Below, piece after piece: positions 34,303 to 41,919 of a stretch of 49,289 bases of DNA. The stretch is from positions 1-49,289 of the forward strand of contig DWZQ01000011.1 of NCBI GenBank assembly GCA_019117485.1, given 5' to 3'. Within the stretch, counting starts at the first letter, position 1. Every line of letters begins with the position of its first letter. The notes under the pieces were generated by a model, which searched no databases, was not told the DNA's origin, and saw only the letters and a list, made by a program, of their open reading frames with translations. Origin of the DNA: Candidatus Agathobaculum intestinipullorum. Lineage in GTDB: Bacteria; Bacillota; Clostridia; Oscillospirales; Butyricicoccaceae. The translations under genes were made by a program, and so were the position numbers.

Positions 34303-34385
34303 TTCGACACCATTCGACAAAATTCGACAAAACACAACAAAGGGTTTGCCGCTTCGACTGGGCTACTGTGACGAAACGTGTCGAA
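34303..34385. promoter_or_regulatory. Cluster of Spo0A boxes
   Basis: TTCGACA (the complement of the 0A box TGTCGAA) occurs at 34303-34309, 34313-34319 and 34323-34329, exactly 10 bp apart, and TGTCGAA occurs at 34379-34385. The triplet is 30-60 bp upstream of the spo0A -35. Confidence 0.75.
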
Positions 34386-34623
34386 CCAACGTCGGGGATG
34401 TGGGCGTGACTACGGCAGCGGGCGGGGCGACGGGCTGGAAGATGGGAAGGCGTGTCGGTGACGGCTGGCTATTGCGCATGGGTCAGGGCAGGCGATGGAA
34501 AGTATACGAAAGTGGTAACTTGTTTCAAGTGCAGTTTGGTTTGCGAAAGAACTTTCAGTTTTGGGAGGCTTTCGAGAAAATCACAAGGGAATTTGAAACC
34601 ACTTTCTGATTGCCGGAAATCGC
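34386..34623 (+). promoter_or_regulatory. Operator region of the PTS operon
   Basis: No gene: an open frame of 87 codons here has no ribosome binding site. It holds GAAAGTGGT (34508-34516), the near-palindrome GAAAGAACTTTC (34545-34556), and CACTTTCTGA-TTG-CCGGAAATCG (34600-34622). The last two match sites upstream of the RpiR gene (38059 and 38148). Confidence 0.65.
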
Positions 34624-34651
34624 TTGCTTTTTATGAAGTTTATTGTAGAAT
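34624..34651 (+). promoter_or_regulatory. Promoter of the PTS operon
   Basis: TTGCTT (34624-34629), 16-nt spacer, TAGAAT (34646-34651). The GAAAG-type operator abuts the -35. Confidence 0.55.
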
Positions 34652-34792
34652 GTAGACAAATGCTTGACAAAACGGTCAGCTGAAAGCGAAAGCTGTCGGT
34701 TGGTGTGCCGCGGTTTGTTCAGGCAGGGAAAAGGGGCGCCGTCACCAGTGCGGCGCAGGGACTGACGGACCATCTCGGAAAGGGGTCGTTTC

Positions 34793-35275
34793 ATGGGATT
34801 CTTCAAGAAAAAGAAAAAAGAGGGCGAAATCAAGGCGTTTGCAACGGGCGACATCATTGCGCTCAAGGATGTCAAGGACCAGATGTTCTCGGCCGGGCTG
34901 ATGGGGCAGGGCATTGCAATTGAGTCGGATGACGGCAAGTTTTACAGCCCGGTCAACGGGACCATCACCATGCTGTTTCCAACCAAGCATGCGCTTGGAA
35001 TCAAGAGCGACGACGGCTATGAGCTGCTGCTGCATATCGGCGTCGACACGGTCGGCCTGAAGGGCGAAGGCTTCACCGCGTTTGTGCAGGATGGACAGAA
35101 GGTGTCCGAGGGCGACGCGCTGATCCAGGCTGACTTGGAATTTATCCGCAGCAAGGGGCTGGAGACATCCGCAATCCTGTGTGTAACCGAGCCGCGCGAG
35201 CCGGAGATCACGTTCACGACGGAGGAACGTGTGTATGCGGCGCGCGACGTGGTCGCTACCATTAAGTTATCGTAA
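34793..35275 (+). CDS. PTS system glucose-type EIIA component
   Basis: 160 residues of the EIIA-Glc family. Visible: DQMFSAGLMGQGIAIESDDG, SPVNGTITMLFPTKHALGI with the assisting His66, and ELLLHIGVDTVGLKGEGF with the phosphorylated His81. It passes phosphate from HPr to the EIIB domain of the permease encoded two genes downstream, which lacks its own EIIA. It is first in an operon with nanE and EIICB. ATG 34793 is preceded by AAAGGGG. Confidence 0.94.
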   Translation: MGFFKKKKKEGEIKAFATGDIIALKDVKDQMFSAGLMGQGIAIESDDGKFYSPVNGTITMLFPTKHALGIKSDDGYELLLHIGVDTVGLKGEGFTAFVQDGQKVSEGDALIQADLEFIRSKGLETSAILCVTEPREPEITFTTEERVYAARDVVATIKLS

Positions 35276-35294
35276 GGGAAAGGGGGGAATCAGC

Positions 35295-35975
35295 ATGGTA
35301 TTGGATCAGATCAAGGGTAAAGTCGTTGTTTCCTGTCAGGCGTTGCCGGAGGAGCCGCTGCATTCAAGCTACATTATGTCCCGCATGGCAGTTGCGGCCA
35401 AGCAGGGCGGCGCAGCCGGTATCCGCGCGCAGTCGGTTGAGGATATCAACGCCATCATGGAGGTTTGCGACCTGCCGATGATCGGTATTATCAAGCGCAA
35501 CTATCCGGACAGTGATGTCTACATCACCGCGAGCATGAAGGAGATCGAAGAGCTGCTGACGACAAAATGCCAGATCATTGCGCTCGACGCGACCGACCGG
35601 CCGCGTCCGAATGGCGAAAAGACCGAGGATCTGGTGGCACGCATCCACGAGGCGGGCCGTCTGGCGATGGCGGACTGCTCGACCTATGAGGAGTGCGCAA
35701 AGGCGCAGGAGATCGGCTTCGATATCATTTCGACCACACTGTGCGGCTATACGCCGTACTCCAAAAAGGTGGACGGGCCGAACTTCGAACTGCTGAAGAA
35801 GTGCGTGGACACACTCACCGTACCGGTGATTGCCGAGGGCAAGATCAACACGCCGGAGGATTTGCGCCGCGTGTATGAAGAATGTGGCGTGTTCAGCGCG
35901 GTCGTCGGCGGTGCGATTACGCGTCCGCAGCAGATCACAGCGCGTTTTGTGGGGGCATTGAAGAAAGAGGGGTAA
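35295..35975 (+). CDS. nanE: N-acylglucosamine-6-phosphate 2-epimerase
   Basis: 226 residues, TIM barrel. KGKVVVSCQALPEEPLHSSY, GAAGIRAQSVEDINAI, DLPMIGIIKRNYPDSDVYIT, ALDATDRPRPNGE, DIISTTLCGYT and VIAEGKINTPEDL are the NanE pattern, including the catalytic Lys in GIIKR and Glu in AEG. It interconverts ManNAc-6-P and GlcNAc-6-P, normally in sialic acid or ManNAc breakdown. No nanA, nanK, nagA or nagB lies nearby; the PTS would deliver the sugar already phosphorylated, so no kinase is needed. ATG 35295 follows GGGGGGAATC. Confidence 0.95.
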   Translation: MVLDQIKGKVVVSCQALPEEPLHSSYIMSRMAVAAKQGGAAGIRAQSVEDINAIMEVCDLPMIGIIKRNYPDSDVYITASMKEIEELLTTKCQIIALDATDRPRPNGEKTEDLVARIHEAGRLAMADCSTYEECAKAQEIGFDIISTTLCGYTPYSKKVDGPNFELLKKCVDTLTVPVIAEGKINTPEDLRRVYEECGVFSAVVGGAITRPQQITARFVGALKKEG

Positions 35976-35981
35976 AAGAGT

Positions 35982-37484
35982 ATGTTCAAATATCTGCAAA
36001 AAGTCGGTAAATCCTTTATGCTGCCGATCGCAATCCTGCCGGCAGCCGGTCTGCTGCTGGGTATCGGCGGCGCGTTTTCCAGTGCGGCAACCATTGCGGC
36101 ATACCCGATGCTGGACGTTTACTTCCTGCAGGTTATCTTCCAGATCATGTCGGCGGCCGGCAACGTTATTTTCGGCAACCTGCCGCTGCTGCTCTGCATC
36201 GGCCTGTGTGTCGGCCTTGCCAAGAAGGACAAGGGCACGGCGGCGCTGGCCGGCGTAGTCGGCTTCCTGGTCATGACCGGCACGATCTCCGCGATGCTGG
36301 GTATTTTCAACCCGGAAGGCAACGCGATCGACACCGGTGTTATCGGCGCGCTCGTTATGGGCATCATTGCCGTGACCTTGCACAACAAGTATCAGAACAT
36401 CCAGCTGCCGCAGACGCTGGGCTTCTTTGGCGGTTCGCGCTTTGTCCCGATTGTCACCTCGCTGGCGGCGATTTTTGTCGGCGCGGCGTTTTACATCATC
36501 TGGCCGCCGATCCAGAACCTGCTGGTGCTGACGGGCGACCTGATCGCGTCCGCGGGCGTGGTCGGCACGTTCTTCTATGGCTTCCTGATGCGTCTGTGCG
36601 GCGCGGTCGGCCTGCACCACATGATCTACCCGATGTTCTGGTACACCGAGCTGGGCGGCGTAGAAATGGTTGCCGGTGCGCAGGTCGTCGGTGCGCAGAC
36701 CATCTTCTTTGCACAGCTGGCTGACCCGAACCATGTTGGCCTGTTCACCGAAGGCACCCGCTTTTTCGCCGGTCGTTTCGCAACCATGATGTTCGGCCTG
36801 CCGGCTGCGTGCCTTGCGATGTACCACTGTGTAACCAACCCGGACAAGAAAAAGTATAAGGGCATTTTCCTCGGCGTTGCGCTGACTTCGTTCATCACCG
36901 GTATTACCGAGCCGTGCGAATTTATGTTCCTGTTCGTCTGCCCGCCGCTGTATGTGGTGCACTCGCTGCTCGACGGCCTTTCCTTCATGGTGGCCGACCT
37001 GCTCAACATTTCGATCGGTAACACGTTCTCCGGCGGCTGCATCGACTTCCTGTTGTTTGGCGTGTTGCAGGGCAACGCCAAGACCAACTGGCTGCTTGAA
37101 CTGCCGGTCGGCGCGGTCTGGGCGGTTATGTACTACTTTGTATTCCGCTTCGCCATCACCAAGTTCAACATCGCGACCCCGGGCCGCGGCGACGACATGG
37201 ACAACGAGGGCGAAGTTAAGCTGGATACCAAGTCCTCCATGCATGAGGATGCGCTGGTGATTCTGGAGGCGCTGGGCGGCCGCGAGAACATTGAGGACGT
37301 CGACGCTTGCATCACCCGCCTGCGCGTAGCGGTCAAGGATAGCAATAAGGTCGACCGCGAACTGCTCAAGAAGGTTGGCGCAACGGCAGTCCTTGAGGTT
37401 CAGGGCGGTATTCAGGCAATCTACGGCGCAAAGGCCATCCTGTACAAGAATGAGATCAACGATATTCTGGGTGTAGCAGACTAA
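35982..37484 (+). CDS. PTS EIICB permease, glucose/N-acetylglucosamine family
   Basis: 500 residues. The EIIC part (about 1-400) starts FKYLQKVGKSFMLPIAILPA and has ten or so hydrophobic helices, with GVIGALVMGIIAVTLHNKYQ, GLHHMIYPMFWYTELGG and the ITGITEPCEFMF substrate loop. The EIIB part (about 420-500) has the phospho-acceptor Cys443 in VDACITRLRVAVKD. There is no EIIA domain; that role is filled by the first gene of the operon. With nanE next to it, ManNAc, GlcNAc or a MurNAc-related sugar is the likely substrate rather than glucose. It starts 6 bp after nanE. Confidence 0.93.
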   Translation: MFKYLQKVGKSFMLPIAILPAAGLLLGIGGAFSSAATIAAYPMLDVYFLQVIFQIMSAAGNVIFGNLPLLLCIGLCVGLAKKDKGTAALAGVVGFLVMTGTISAMLGIFNPEGNAIDTGVIGALVMGIIAVTLHNKYQNIQLPQTLGFFGGSRFVPIVTSLAAIFVGAAFYIIWPPIQNLLVLTGDLIASAGVVGTFFYGFLMRLCGAVGLHHMIYPMFWYTELGGVEMVAGAQVVGAQTIFFAQLADPNHVGLFTEGTRFFAGRFATMMFGLPAACLAMYHCVTNPDKKKYKGIFLGVALTSFITGITEPCEFMFLFVCPPLYVVHSLLDGLSFMVADLLNISIGNTFSGGCIDFLLFGVLQGNAKTNWLLELPVGAVWAVMYYFVFRFAITKFNIATPGRGDDMDNEGEVKLDTKSSMHEDALVILEALGGRENIEDVDACITRLRVAVKDSNKVDRELLKKVGATAVLEVQGGIQAIYGAKAILYKNEINDILGVAD

Positions 37485-37518
37485 AAAGAAAACATTGACA
37501 CGGGCGGGAGGAACAAGC

Positions 37519-37947
37519 ATGAAGCTGCTCATGAAAAAACTGGCGTCTTACGCGATCGATTATGTGCTGGTGGCCGGGCTGGGTAGCCTTTACGCCTTCT
37601 GTGCGAGCGTGTTCTATCTGGAACCCGCTACGCAGAACAAGGCGATACTGATGTTGGTCTGCGCGCTCATCACCGTAGTGCTGCTGACCTGCTATGTGCC
37701 GACCAAGAACAACGGCCAGACCATCGGGCAGAGGCTCATGCACCTGCGGGTGGTCAACAAAAATGGCAAGCCACGCACATGGTGGCAGAGCTTTCTGCGC
37801 GAGTGTATCCTCAAGGTTTCGTGCGCGCCGCTGTTCGTGCTGTTTTCCGTGGTCTACTATGTTGTCTATCTGCTCATCATGCAGCGCAACCCCAAGGGGG
37901 AGTTGGCACATGACCTGCTGCTCAAAACCAGCGTGGTGGAAGTTTGA
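37519..37947 (+). CDS. RDD family membrane protein
   Basis: 142 residues with three hydrophobic helices. The Arg-Asp-Asp region is represented by KLASYAIDYVLVAGLGSLYA and the GQTIGQRLMHLRVVNKNGKP loop, typical of RDD proteins. The role is unknown; some act as ion antiporters or accompany transporters. ATG 37519 follows GGGAGG. It is 34 bp after the permease gene, in the same operon, and is followed by a strong terminator, so it may assist the PTS module. Confidence 0.8.
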   Translation: MKLLMKKLASYAIDYVLVAGLGSLYAFCASVFYLEPATQNKAILMLVCALITVVLLTCYVPTKNNGQTIGQRLMHLRVVNKNGKPRTWWQSFLRECILKVSCAPLFVLFSVVYYVVYLLIMQRNPKGELAHDLLLKTSVVEV

Positions 37948-37969
37948 CGCTGCAAAAATACAAAACAGA

Positions 37970-38004
37970 CGCGCCGCAGGCTTGTCCTGCGGCGCGCTTT
38001 TCTG
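37970..38004 (+). terminator. Terminator of the PTS operon
   Basis: CGCGCCGCAGG (37970-37980) pairs with CCTGCGGCGCG (37986-37996), followed by CTTTTCTGT. Confidence 0.88.
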
Positions 38005-38058
38005 TCTTGTCAGCCAAAAAAATGGCGGGAGTTCTCGCAAGAATTGCACAAAAACTAT

Positions 38059-38170
38059 GAAAGTACTTTCAGAACGGACAGATCGCTCTGTCAAAAGGCG
38101 CGGCGCGTTTTGTGTAAAAATGCCAAATTTGACAAAAACGGCAAAACCACTTTCAGATTGTCTGAAAGTG
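38059..38170. promoter_or_regulatory. Operators upstream of the RpiR gene
   Basis: GAAAGTACTTTC (38059-38070) is a perfect palindrome. CACTTTCAGA-TTG-TCTGAAAGTG (38148-38170) is a perfect inverted repeat ending at the -35. Both have counterparts in the PTS promoter region. Confidence 0.75.
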
Positions 38171-38198
38171 TTGAAATAACCGAGGGTGCTGTTATACT
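38171..38198 (+). promoter_or_regulatory. Promoter of the RpiR gene
   Basis: TTGAAA (38171-38176), 16-nt spacer, TATACT (38193-38198). Confidence 0.65.
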
Positions 38199-38263
38199 TA
38201 AAGTAGGAAATGAAGGGAAATGGCGTGTGACAGGCGTCCGGGCTTACAAAGGGGGAGCATGGA

Positions 38264-39121
38264 TTGAAGCAGCACGAGCGTGCGGTGCAGGGTGAGACGA
38301 AATTTGAAAGTAACATCATCCCCCGTATCGAAGCCAATTACGAAAATTTGACGCCGCTGGAAAAGAATATCGCGGATTTCTTTATCCACCATCCGCCGCA
38401 GGGAGATTTGTCGGCCAAAGCGGTGGCGAAGCAGCTTTACGTGTCCGAGGCGTCGTTGTCGCGTTTTGCGCAGAAATGCGGCTACACCGGCTACCGTGAG
38501 TTCCTGATCTATTACAAAAACGGCGGCATGACTGCGCAGCGCATGCCCAGCAGCGGGCATGTCAACACCGTGCTGCACACCTATCAGGAATTGCTGAGTA
38601 AAAGCTATTCGCTGATTGACGAGCAGCAGGTGCAGCGCATTGCATGCACGCTGGCCGAGAAAAAGCATATTTATGTTTACGGCCGGGGCAGCTCGGGGCT
38701 GGTGGCGAAGGAAATGCGCATCCGGTTTATGCGCATCGGTCTGAATATCGAGGCGATCACCGATTCTCACATCATGCAGATGAACTCGGTGCTGCTGAGC
38801 GAGGATTGTGCCGTCATCGGCATCAGCGTTAGCGGCAAAACCGAAGAGGTGCTCCAATCGCTGGCTGCGGCCAAGCGCTGCGGCGCGTTCACCATGTTGA
38901 TGACTGCGCATGTCAAGCCGGAGTTCCGTAAGTATTGCGATGAGATCATGCTGTTTTCGGTCAAGGAATATTTGGAGAACAGCAAGGTGATCTCGCCGCA
39001 GTTTCCCATCCTTGTGATGGTGGATGTGCTGTTTTCCGAGCTTTTGAGTTCGGACGGATTACGCCGCGAGTCTCTGCACGACTATACGCTGAAAATGCTC
39101 CAAAAGGATGTCAAACGGTAA
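38264..39121 (+). CDS. MurR/RpiR family transcriptional regulator
   Basis: 285 residues. The N-terminal helix-turn-helix (about 15-90) reads LTPLEKNIADFFIHH...DLSAKAVAKQLYVSEASLSRFA QKCGYTGYREF. The C-terminal SIS domain (about 115-260) has YVYGRGSSGLVAKEM, DSHIMQMNSVL and VIGISVSGKTEEVL, binding a sugar phosphate. The preferred start is TTG 38264 after AAAGGGGGAG; a GTG at 38282 is the alternative. Palindromes shared with the PTS operon upstream suggest it controls both itself and the amino-sugar uptake genes, sensing an N-acetyl sugar phosphate. Confidence 0.9.
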   Translation: MKQHERAVQGETKFESNIIPRIEANYENLTPLEKNIADFFIHHPPQGDLSAKAVAKQLYVSEASLSRFAQKCGYTGYREFLIYYKNGGMTAQRMPSSGHVNTVLHTYQELLSKSYSLIDEQQVQRIACTLAEKKHIYVYGRGSSGLVAKEMRIRFMRIGLNIEAITDSHIMQMNSVLLSEDCAVIGISVSGKTEEVLQSLAAAKRCGAFTMLMTAHVKPEFRKYCDEIMLFSVKEYLENSKVISPQFPILVMVDVLFSELLSSDGLRRESLHDYTLKMLQKDVKR

Positions 39122-39130
39122 TAGACTTAA

Positions 39131-39151
39131 CCGCAGGCCATTGGCCTGCGG
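39131..39151 (+). terminator. Palindrome after the RpiR gene (first copy)
   Basis: CCGCAGGCCA pairs with TGGCCTGCGG around a single T. It lacks a T run here. The same 21 bp recur at 39370-39390, where a T run follows. Confidence 0.6.
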
Positions 39152-39214
39152 TCAGCTCGCTGCAAAACTGATATGTATAGTGTGGCGGCTGGGAACATAG
39201 CAACATAAAATAAC

Positions 39215-39341
39215 AAAATTCGGGGGCGTGCACCTCGAATTTTGCCCTTAACTCGCGCCATCGGGCGCGAAACCGGGGGTATCAAAAGCGGTTTCTACTG
39301 GAACCGCTTTTGTAGATAGGGGGTATTGGATACCCCCTATC
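39215..39341 (-). repeat. Structured repeat, copy C (inverted)
   Basis: Read on the minus strand it follows the order of copies A and B: GATAGGGGGTAT/ATACCCCCTATC (39315-39341), a short TA-rich linker, AAAAGCGGTT/AACCGCTTTT (39284-39311) whose loop keeps CC-G-AGA, a GATACCCCC linker, TCGCGCC/GGCGCGA (39253-39270) and AAAATTCG/CGAATTTT (39215-39243). It is shorter than the 144-bp copies. Confidence 0.6.
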
Positions 39342-39342
39342 A

Positions 39343-39365
39343 GGCTGTCGAATTTTTCGACAGCC
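39343..39365. repeat. TGTCGAA-containing hairpin
   Basis: GGCTGTCGAA-TTT-TTCGACAGCC, the relative of the hairpin at 10681-10711. On the minus strand both share TGAGGCTGTCGAAAAA. Confidence 0.8.
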
Positions 39366-39369
39366 TCAG

Positions 39370-39395
39370 CCGCAGGCCATTGGCCTGCGGTTTTT
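39370..39395 (+). terminator. Second copy of the RpiR-side palindrome, with T run
   Basis: Same 21-bp palindrome as 39131-39151, followed by TTTTTG, so it is a working intrinsic terminator. The two copies enclose repeat copy C. Confidence 0.8.
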
Positions 39396-39417
39396 GTATA
39401 GATGGTCGGCGGGTGCA

Positions 39418-39446
39418 TTGTGCGTGCAGCGCGGCTGTGCTATAAT
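39418..39446 (+). promoter_or_regulatory. Promoter of the small alarmone synthetase gene
   Basis: TTGTGC (39418-39423), 17-nt spacer, TATAAT (39441-39446). Confidence 0.65.
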
Positions 39447-39502
39447 AAGGGCAAAGATCGAACCCACCGGCCGGAATACCGTTTGTAAACGGAGGCGATA
39501 TC

Positions 39503-40168
39503 ATGGATCTGGCTGATTTCTTTGCAATTGATAAACTTTCCCAGCATGACGAAGAGTTGCTGCTGGAATCCGCGATGCAGTTGCAGCAGGTGATGATGCT
39601 GTATGAGGCGGGCATCCGCGAGATCAAGACGAAGTTGGATATCTTGAATGATGAGTCGCGTATCTCCGGCAAGCCAAGCCCGATTGACTCAATCAAAAGC
39701 CGCATCAAAACCCCACGCAGCATTATCCACAAGCTCAAGCGCCGCGGTTTTCCCATCACCCTGCAATCCATGATGGAAAACCTCAATGATATCGGCGGCA
39801 TCCGCGTGATTTGCCCGTTTATCGAGGATATCTATGTGGTTGCAGACATGCTGATCCGGCAGGATGACCTGGCGCTGATTGAGCGCAAGGACTACATCGA
39901 GAATCCCAAGCCCAATGGATACCGCAGCCTGCACCTGATTTTGCAGGTGCCGATCTTTTTGTCCGACCGCACGCAGCCGGTGCGCATCGAACTGCAATTG
40001 CGCACGATCGCGATGGATTTTTGGGCGAGTTTGGAGCATCAGCTGAGGTACAAGGCGGATGTAGAAGTGCCCGCCTATATTTCGGACGACCTCAAGGCCT
40101 GCGCGGATGTGATTGCGGCCACGGACGAGGAAATGCAGCGCATTGCTAAGGAACTGCATGTACTGTAA
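39503..40168 (+). CDS. Small alarmone synthetase (GTP pyrophosphokinase, RelQ/YjbM type)
   Basis: 221 residues holding only the RelA/SpoT synthetase domain. SIKSRIKTPRSIIHKLKRRG, MENLNDIGGIRVICPFIEDI, KDYIENPKPNGYRSLHLILQ and the QLRTIAMDFWASLEHQLRYK motif with the catalytic Glu are all present; there is no hydrolase, TGS or ACT domain. It makes (p)ppGpp from GTP or GDP and ATP under stress. It has its own promoter. The ribosome binding site CGGAGGCGATATC precedes ATG 39503. Confidence 0.93.
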   Translation: MDLADFFAIDKLSQHDEELLLESAMQLQQVMMLYEAGIREIKTKLDILNDESRISGKPSPIDSIKSRIKTPRSIIHKLKRRGFPITLQSMMENLNDIGGIRVICPFIEDIYVVADMLIRQDDLALIERKDYIENPKPNGYRSLHLILQVPIFLSDRTQPVRIELQLRTIAMDFWASLEHQLRYKADVEVPAYISDDLKACADVIAATDEEMQRIAKELHVL

Positions 40169-40195
40169 GACACAACAGAAAGGAACATAGCCCCC

Positions 40196-41455
40196 ATGCA
40201 ATATATCCCCGTTATCACGCTCATACTGGTTGTTGTGCTGCTGGTGCTGGTTGTTATGCTGCTGGTGCGGCAGCGGCCGCAGGACGGCGGCAGCACGAAC
40301 AGCTCGATTACGGCGCTTGGCACGCTGGTCAGCCAGAACCTCCGCGAAGGCCGCGAGGCGCAGCTCAGCCAGCTGTCCGCGATGGACAAAAGCCTTGCCG
40401 GACGTATGGCCGGCGTGACCGACCAGCTTGGCCAGTTCGAGCGGCGGCTGCACGGATTTACCGCCGAAACGACACAAAACCTGGAGAATATCCGCGTTAC
40501 TGTCGACCAGAACCTGCGCGCTATGCAGGCGGACAACAACAAAAAGCTGGACGACATGCGTCAGATTGTCGACGAAAAGCTGCAAAAGACCTTGTCCGAC
40601 CGCATGAACCAGTCGTTCCAGTTGGTCAACGAGCGCTTGGAGCAAGTTTACAAGGGCCTTGGCGAGATGCAGACGCTCGCGCAGGGCGTGGGCGACCTGA
40701 AAAAAGTGCTCACGAATGTGAAAACGCGCGGCATCGTGGGCGAGATCCAGCTCGGTGCAATTTTGGAGGATATCCTCGCGCCCGAGCAGTATGCCACCAA
40801 CGTGGCCACCCGCCCGGGCAGCCGCAATGTGGTCGAGTATGCGGTCAAGCTGCCGGTTGAGGACGGCGGGCATGTCTGGCTGCCGATCGACTCCAAGTTC
40901 CCCGGCGATACCTACGGCGCGTTGCGCGATGCGTACGAGATCGGCTCGCGCGAGCAGATCGACGCCTGCGTCAAGCAGCTGATTGCCACGCTCAAGGCAG
41001 AGGCAAAGGACATCCGGGACAAGTATCTCGAGCCGCCGCACACGACCGAGTTCGGCATCCTGTTCCTGCCGTTTGAGGGGCTGTACGCCGAGGCGGTCAA
41101 CCGCGGCATGGTGGAAGTGTTGCAGCGCGACTACCATGTCAACCTTGCCGGGCCGAGTACGATGGCAGCGCTGCTCAACAGCTTGCAAATGTCCTTCCGT
41201 ACGATCGCCATTCAAAAGCGTTCGGGCGAGGTGTGGCAGGTGCTGGGCGCGGTCAAAACCGAGTTTGACAAGTTCGAGGCGTGCCTGACGCAGACGCAGA
41301 ACCGGCTCGATCAGGCCAGCCGCGAGCTGGATAAGCTGGTCGGCACGCGCACGCGCGCCATCCAGCGCCGTCTGCGCGGCGTGACCGAACTGAGCGAAGC
41401 CGAAAGCCAGTCCGTACTGGGTGCGCTGGCAGAAGCGGCGGAAGACGGCGAATAA
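40196..41455 (+). CDS. rmuC: DNA recombination protein RmuC
   Basis: 419 residues. An N-terminal membrane helix (YIPVITLILVVVLLVLVVML) is followed by a long coiled coil (about 30-165) and the conserved nuclease-like RmuC domain (about 170-370): NVKTRGIVGEIQLGAILEDI, PVEDGGHVWLPIDSKFPGDT, FLPFEGLYAEAVNRG and GPSTMAALLNSLQM. It limits DNA inversions at short inverted repeats in E. coli. It begins 27 bp after the alarmone synthetase gene, with AAAGGAAC ahead. Confidence 0.93.
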   Translation: MQYIPVITLILVVVLLVLVVMLLVRQRPQDGGSTNSSITALGTLVSQNLREGREAQLSQLSAMDKSLAGRMAGVTDQLGQFERRLHGFTAETTQNLENIRVTVDQNLRAMQADNNKKLDDMRQIVDEKLQKTLSDRMNQSFQLVNERLEQVYKGLGEMQTLAQGVGDLKKVLTNVKTRGIVGEIQLGAILEDILAPEQYATNVATRPGSRNVVEYAVKLPVEDGGHVWLPIDSKFPGDTYGALRDAYEIGSREQIDACVKQLIATLKAEAKDIRDKYLEPPHTTEFGILFLPFEGLYAEAVNRGMVEVLQRDYHVNLAGPSTMAALLNSLQMSFRTIAIQKRSGEVWQVLGAVKTEFDKFEACLTQTQNRLDQASRELDKLVGTRTRAIQRRLRGVTELSEAESQSVLGALAEAAEDGE

Positions 41456-41487
41456 CAGCCGTTTGATGGATAAAGGAGATTGGTTTC

Positions 41488-41919
41488 ATGCAGCAAATTG
41501 TATTTCTTTGTACCGGGAATACCTGCCGCTCGCCGATGGCGGAGGGATTGTTCCGCGCGCACGGCGGAGAACAGGCGACCGGCCTGACCGCAGTCTCCGC
41601 AGGGCTGTTCACGCAGGACGGGTTTCCAGCGTCGGCCAACGCGGTTACAGCGGCGGGGGAGCTTGGCGCGGACATCACCGCGCACCGTTCGCGCATGCTG
41701 ACGGACGAACTGGCGCACAGCGCACGCTATCTGGTGTGCATGACCGGCGCGCACTATGACCGCCTATGTGCGCTGTATCCGGATTGCGCGGACAAGATAT
41801 TCACACTGCTGCCGGAGGATATCGACGACCCGTTTGGCGGCGACCTCGAGGCATACCGCCGCGCGGCGGCGCAGATCGACGCGGGCGTGCGCAGCATCAT
41901 TGAGAGGTTGTCGGCATGA
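41488..41919 (+). CDS. Low molecular weight protein phosphatase, arginine-type (YwlE-like)
   Basis: 143 residues. The phosphate loop CTGNTCRSPMAE starts at Cys8; Thr12 follows the Asn, where tyrosine phosphatases have Ile, the residue linked to phospho-arginine specificity in YwlE. The general acid is in EDIDDPFGG near residue 112. It probably removes phospho-arginine marks set by a McsB kinase. AAAGGAG precedes ATG 41488. Its stop overlaps the rimI start (ATGA). tsaC, the usual neighbour of ywlE, is absent. Confidence 0.88.
   Translation: MQQIVFLCTGNTCRSPMAEGLFRAHGGEQATGLTAVSAGLFTQDGFPASANAVTAAGELGADITAHRSRMLTDELAHSARYLVCMTGAHYDRLCALYPDCADKIFTLLPEDIDDPFGGDLEAYRRAAAQIDAGVRSIIERLSA

Noticed and set aside
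34346..34609. 87-codon open frame in the PTS upstream region
   Set aside because: No ribosome binding site, odd composition, and it overlaps the operators and Spo0A box.
35364..37532. 722-codon minus-strand frame opposite nanE and EIICB
   Set aside because: Shadow frame; the plus strand has clear conserved genes throughout.
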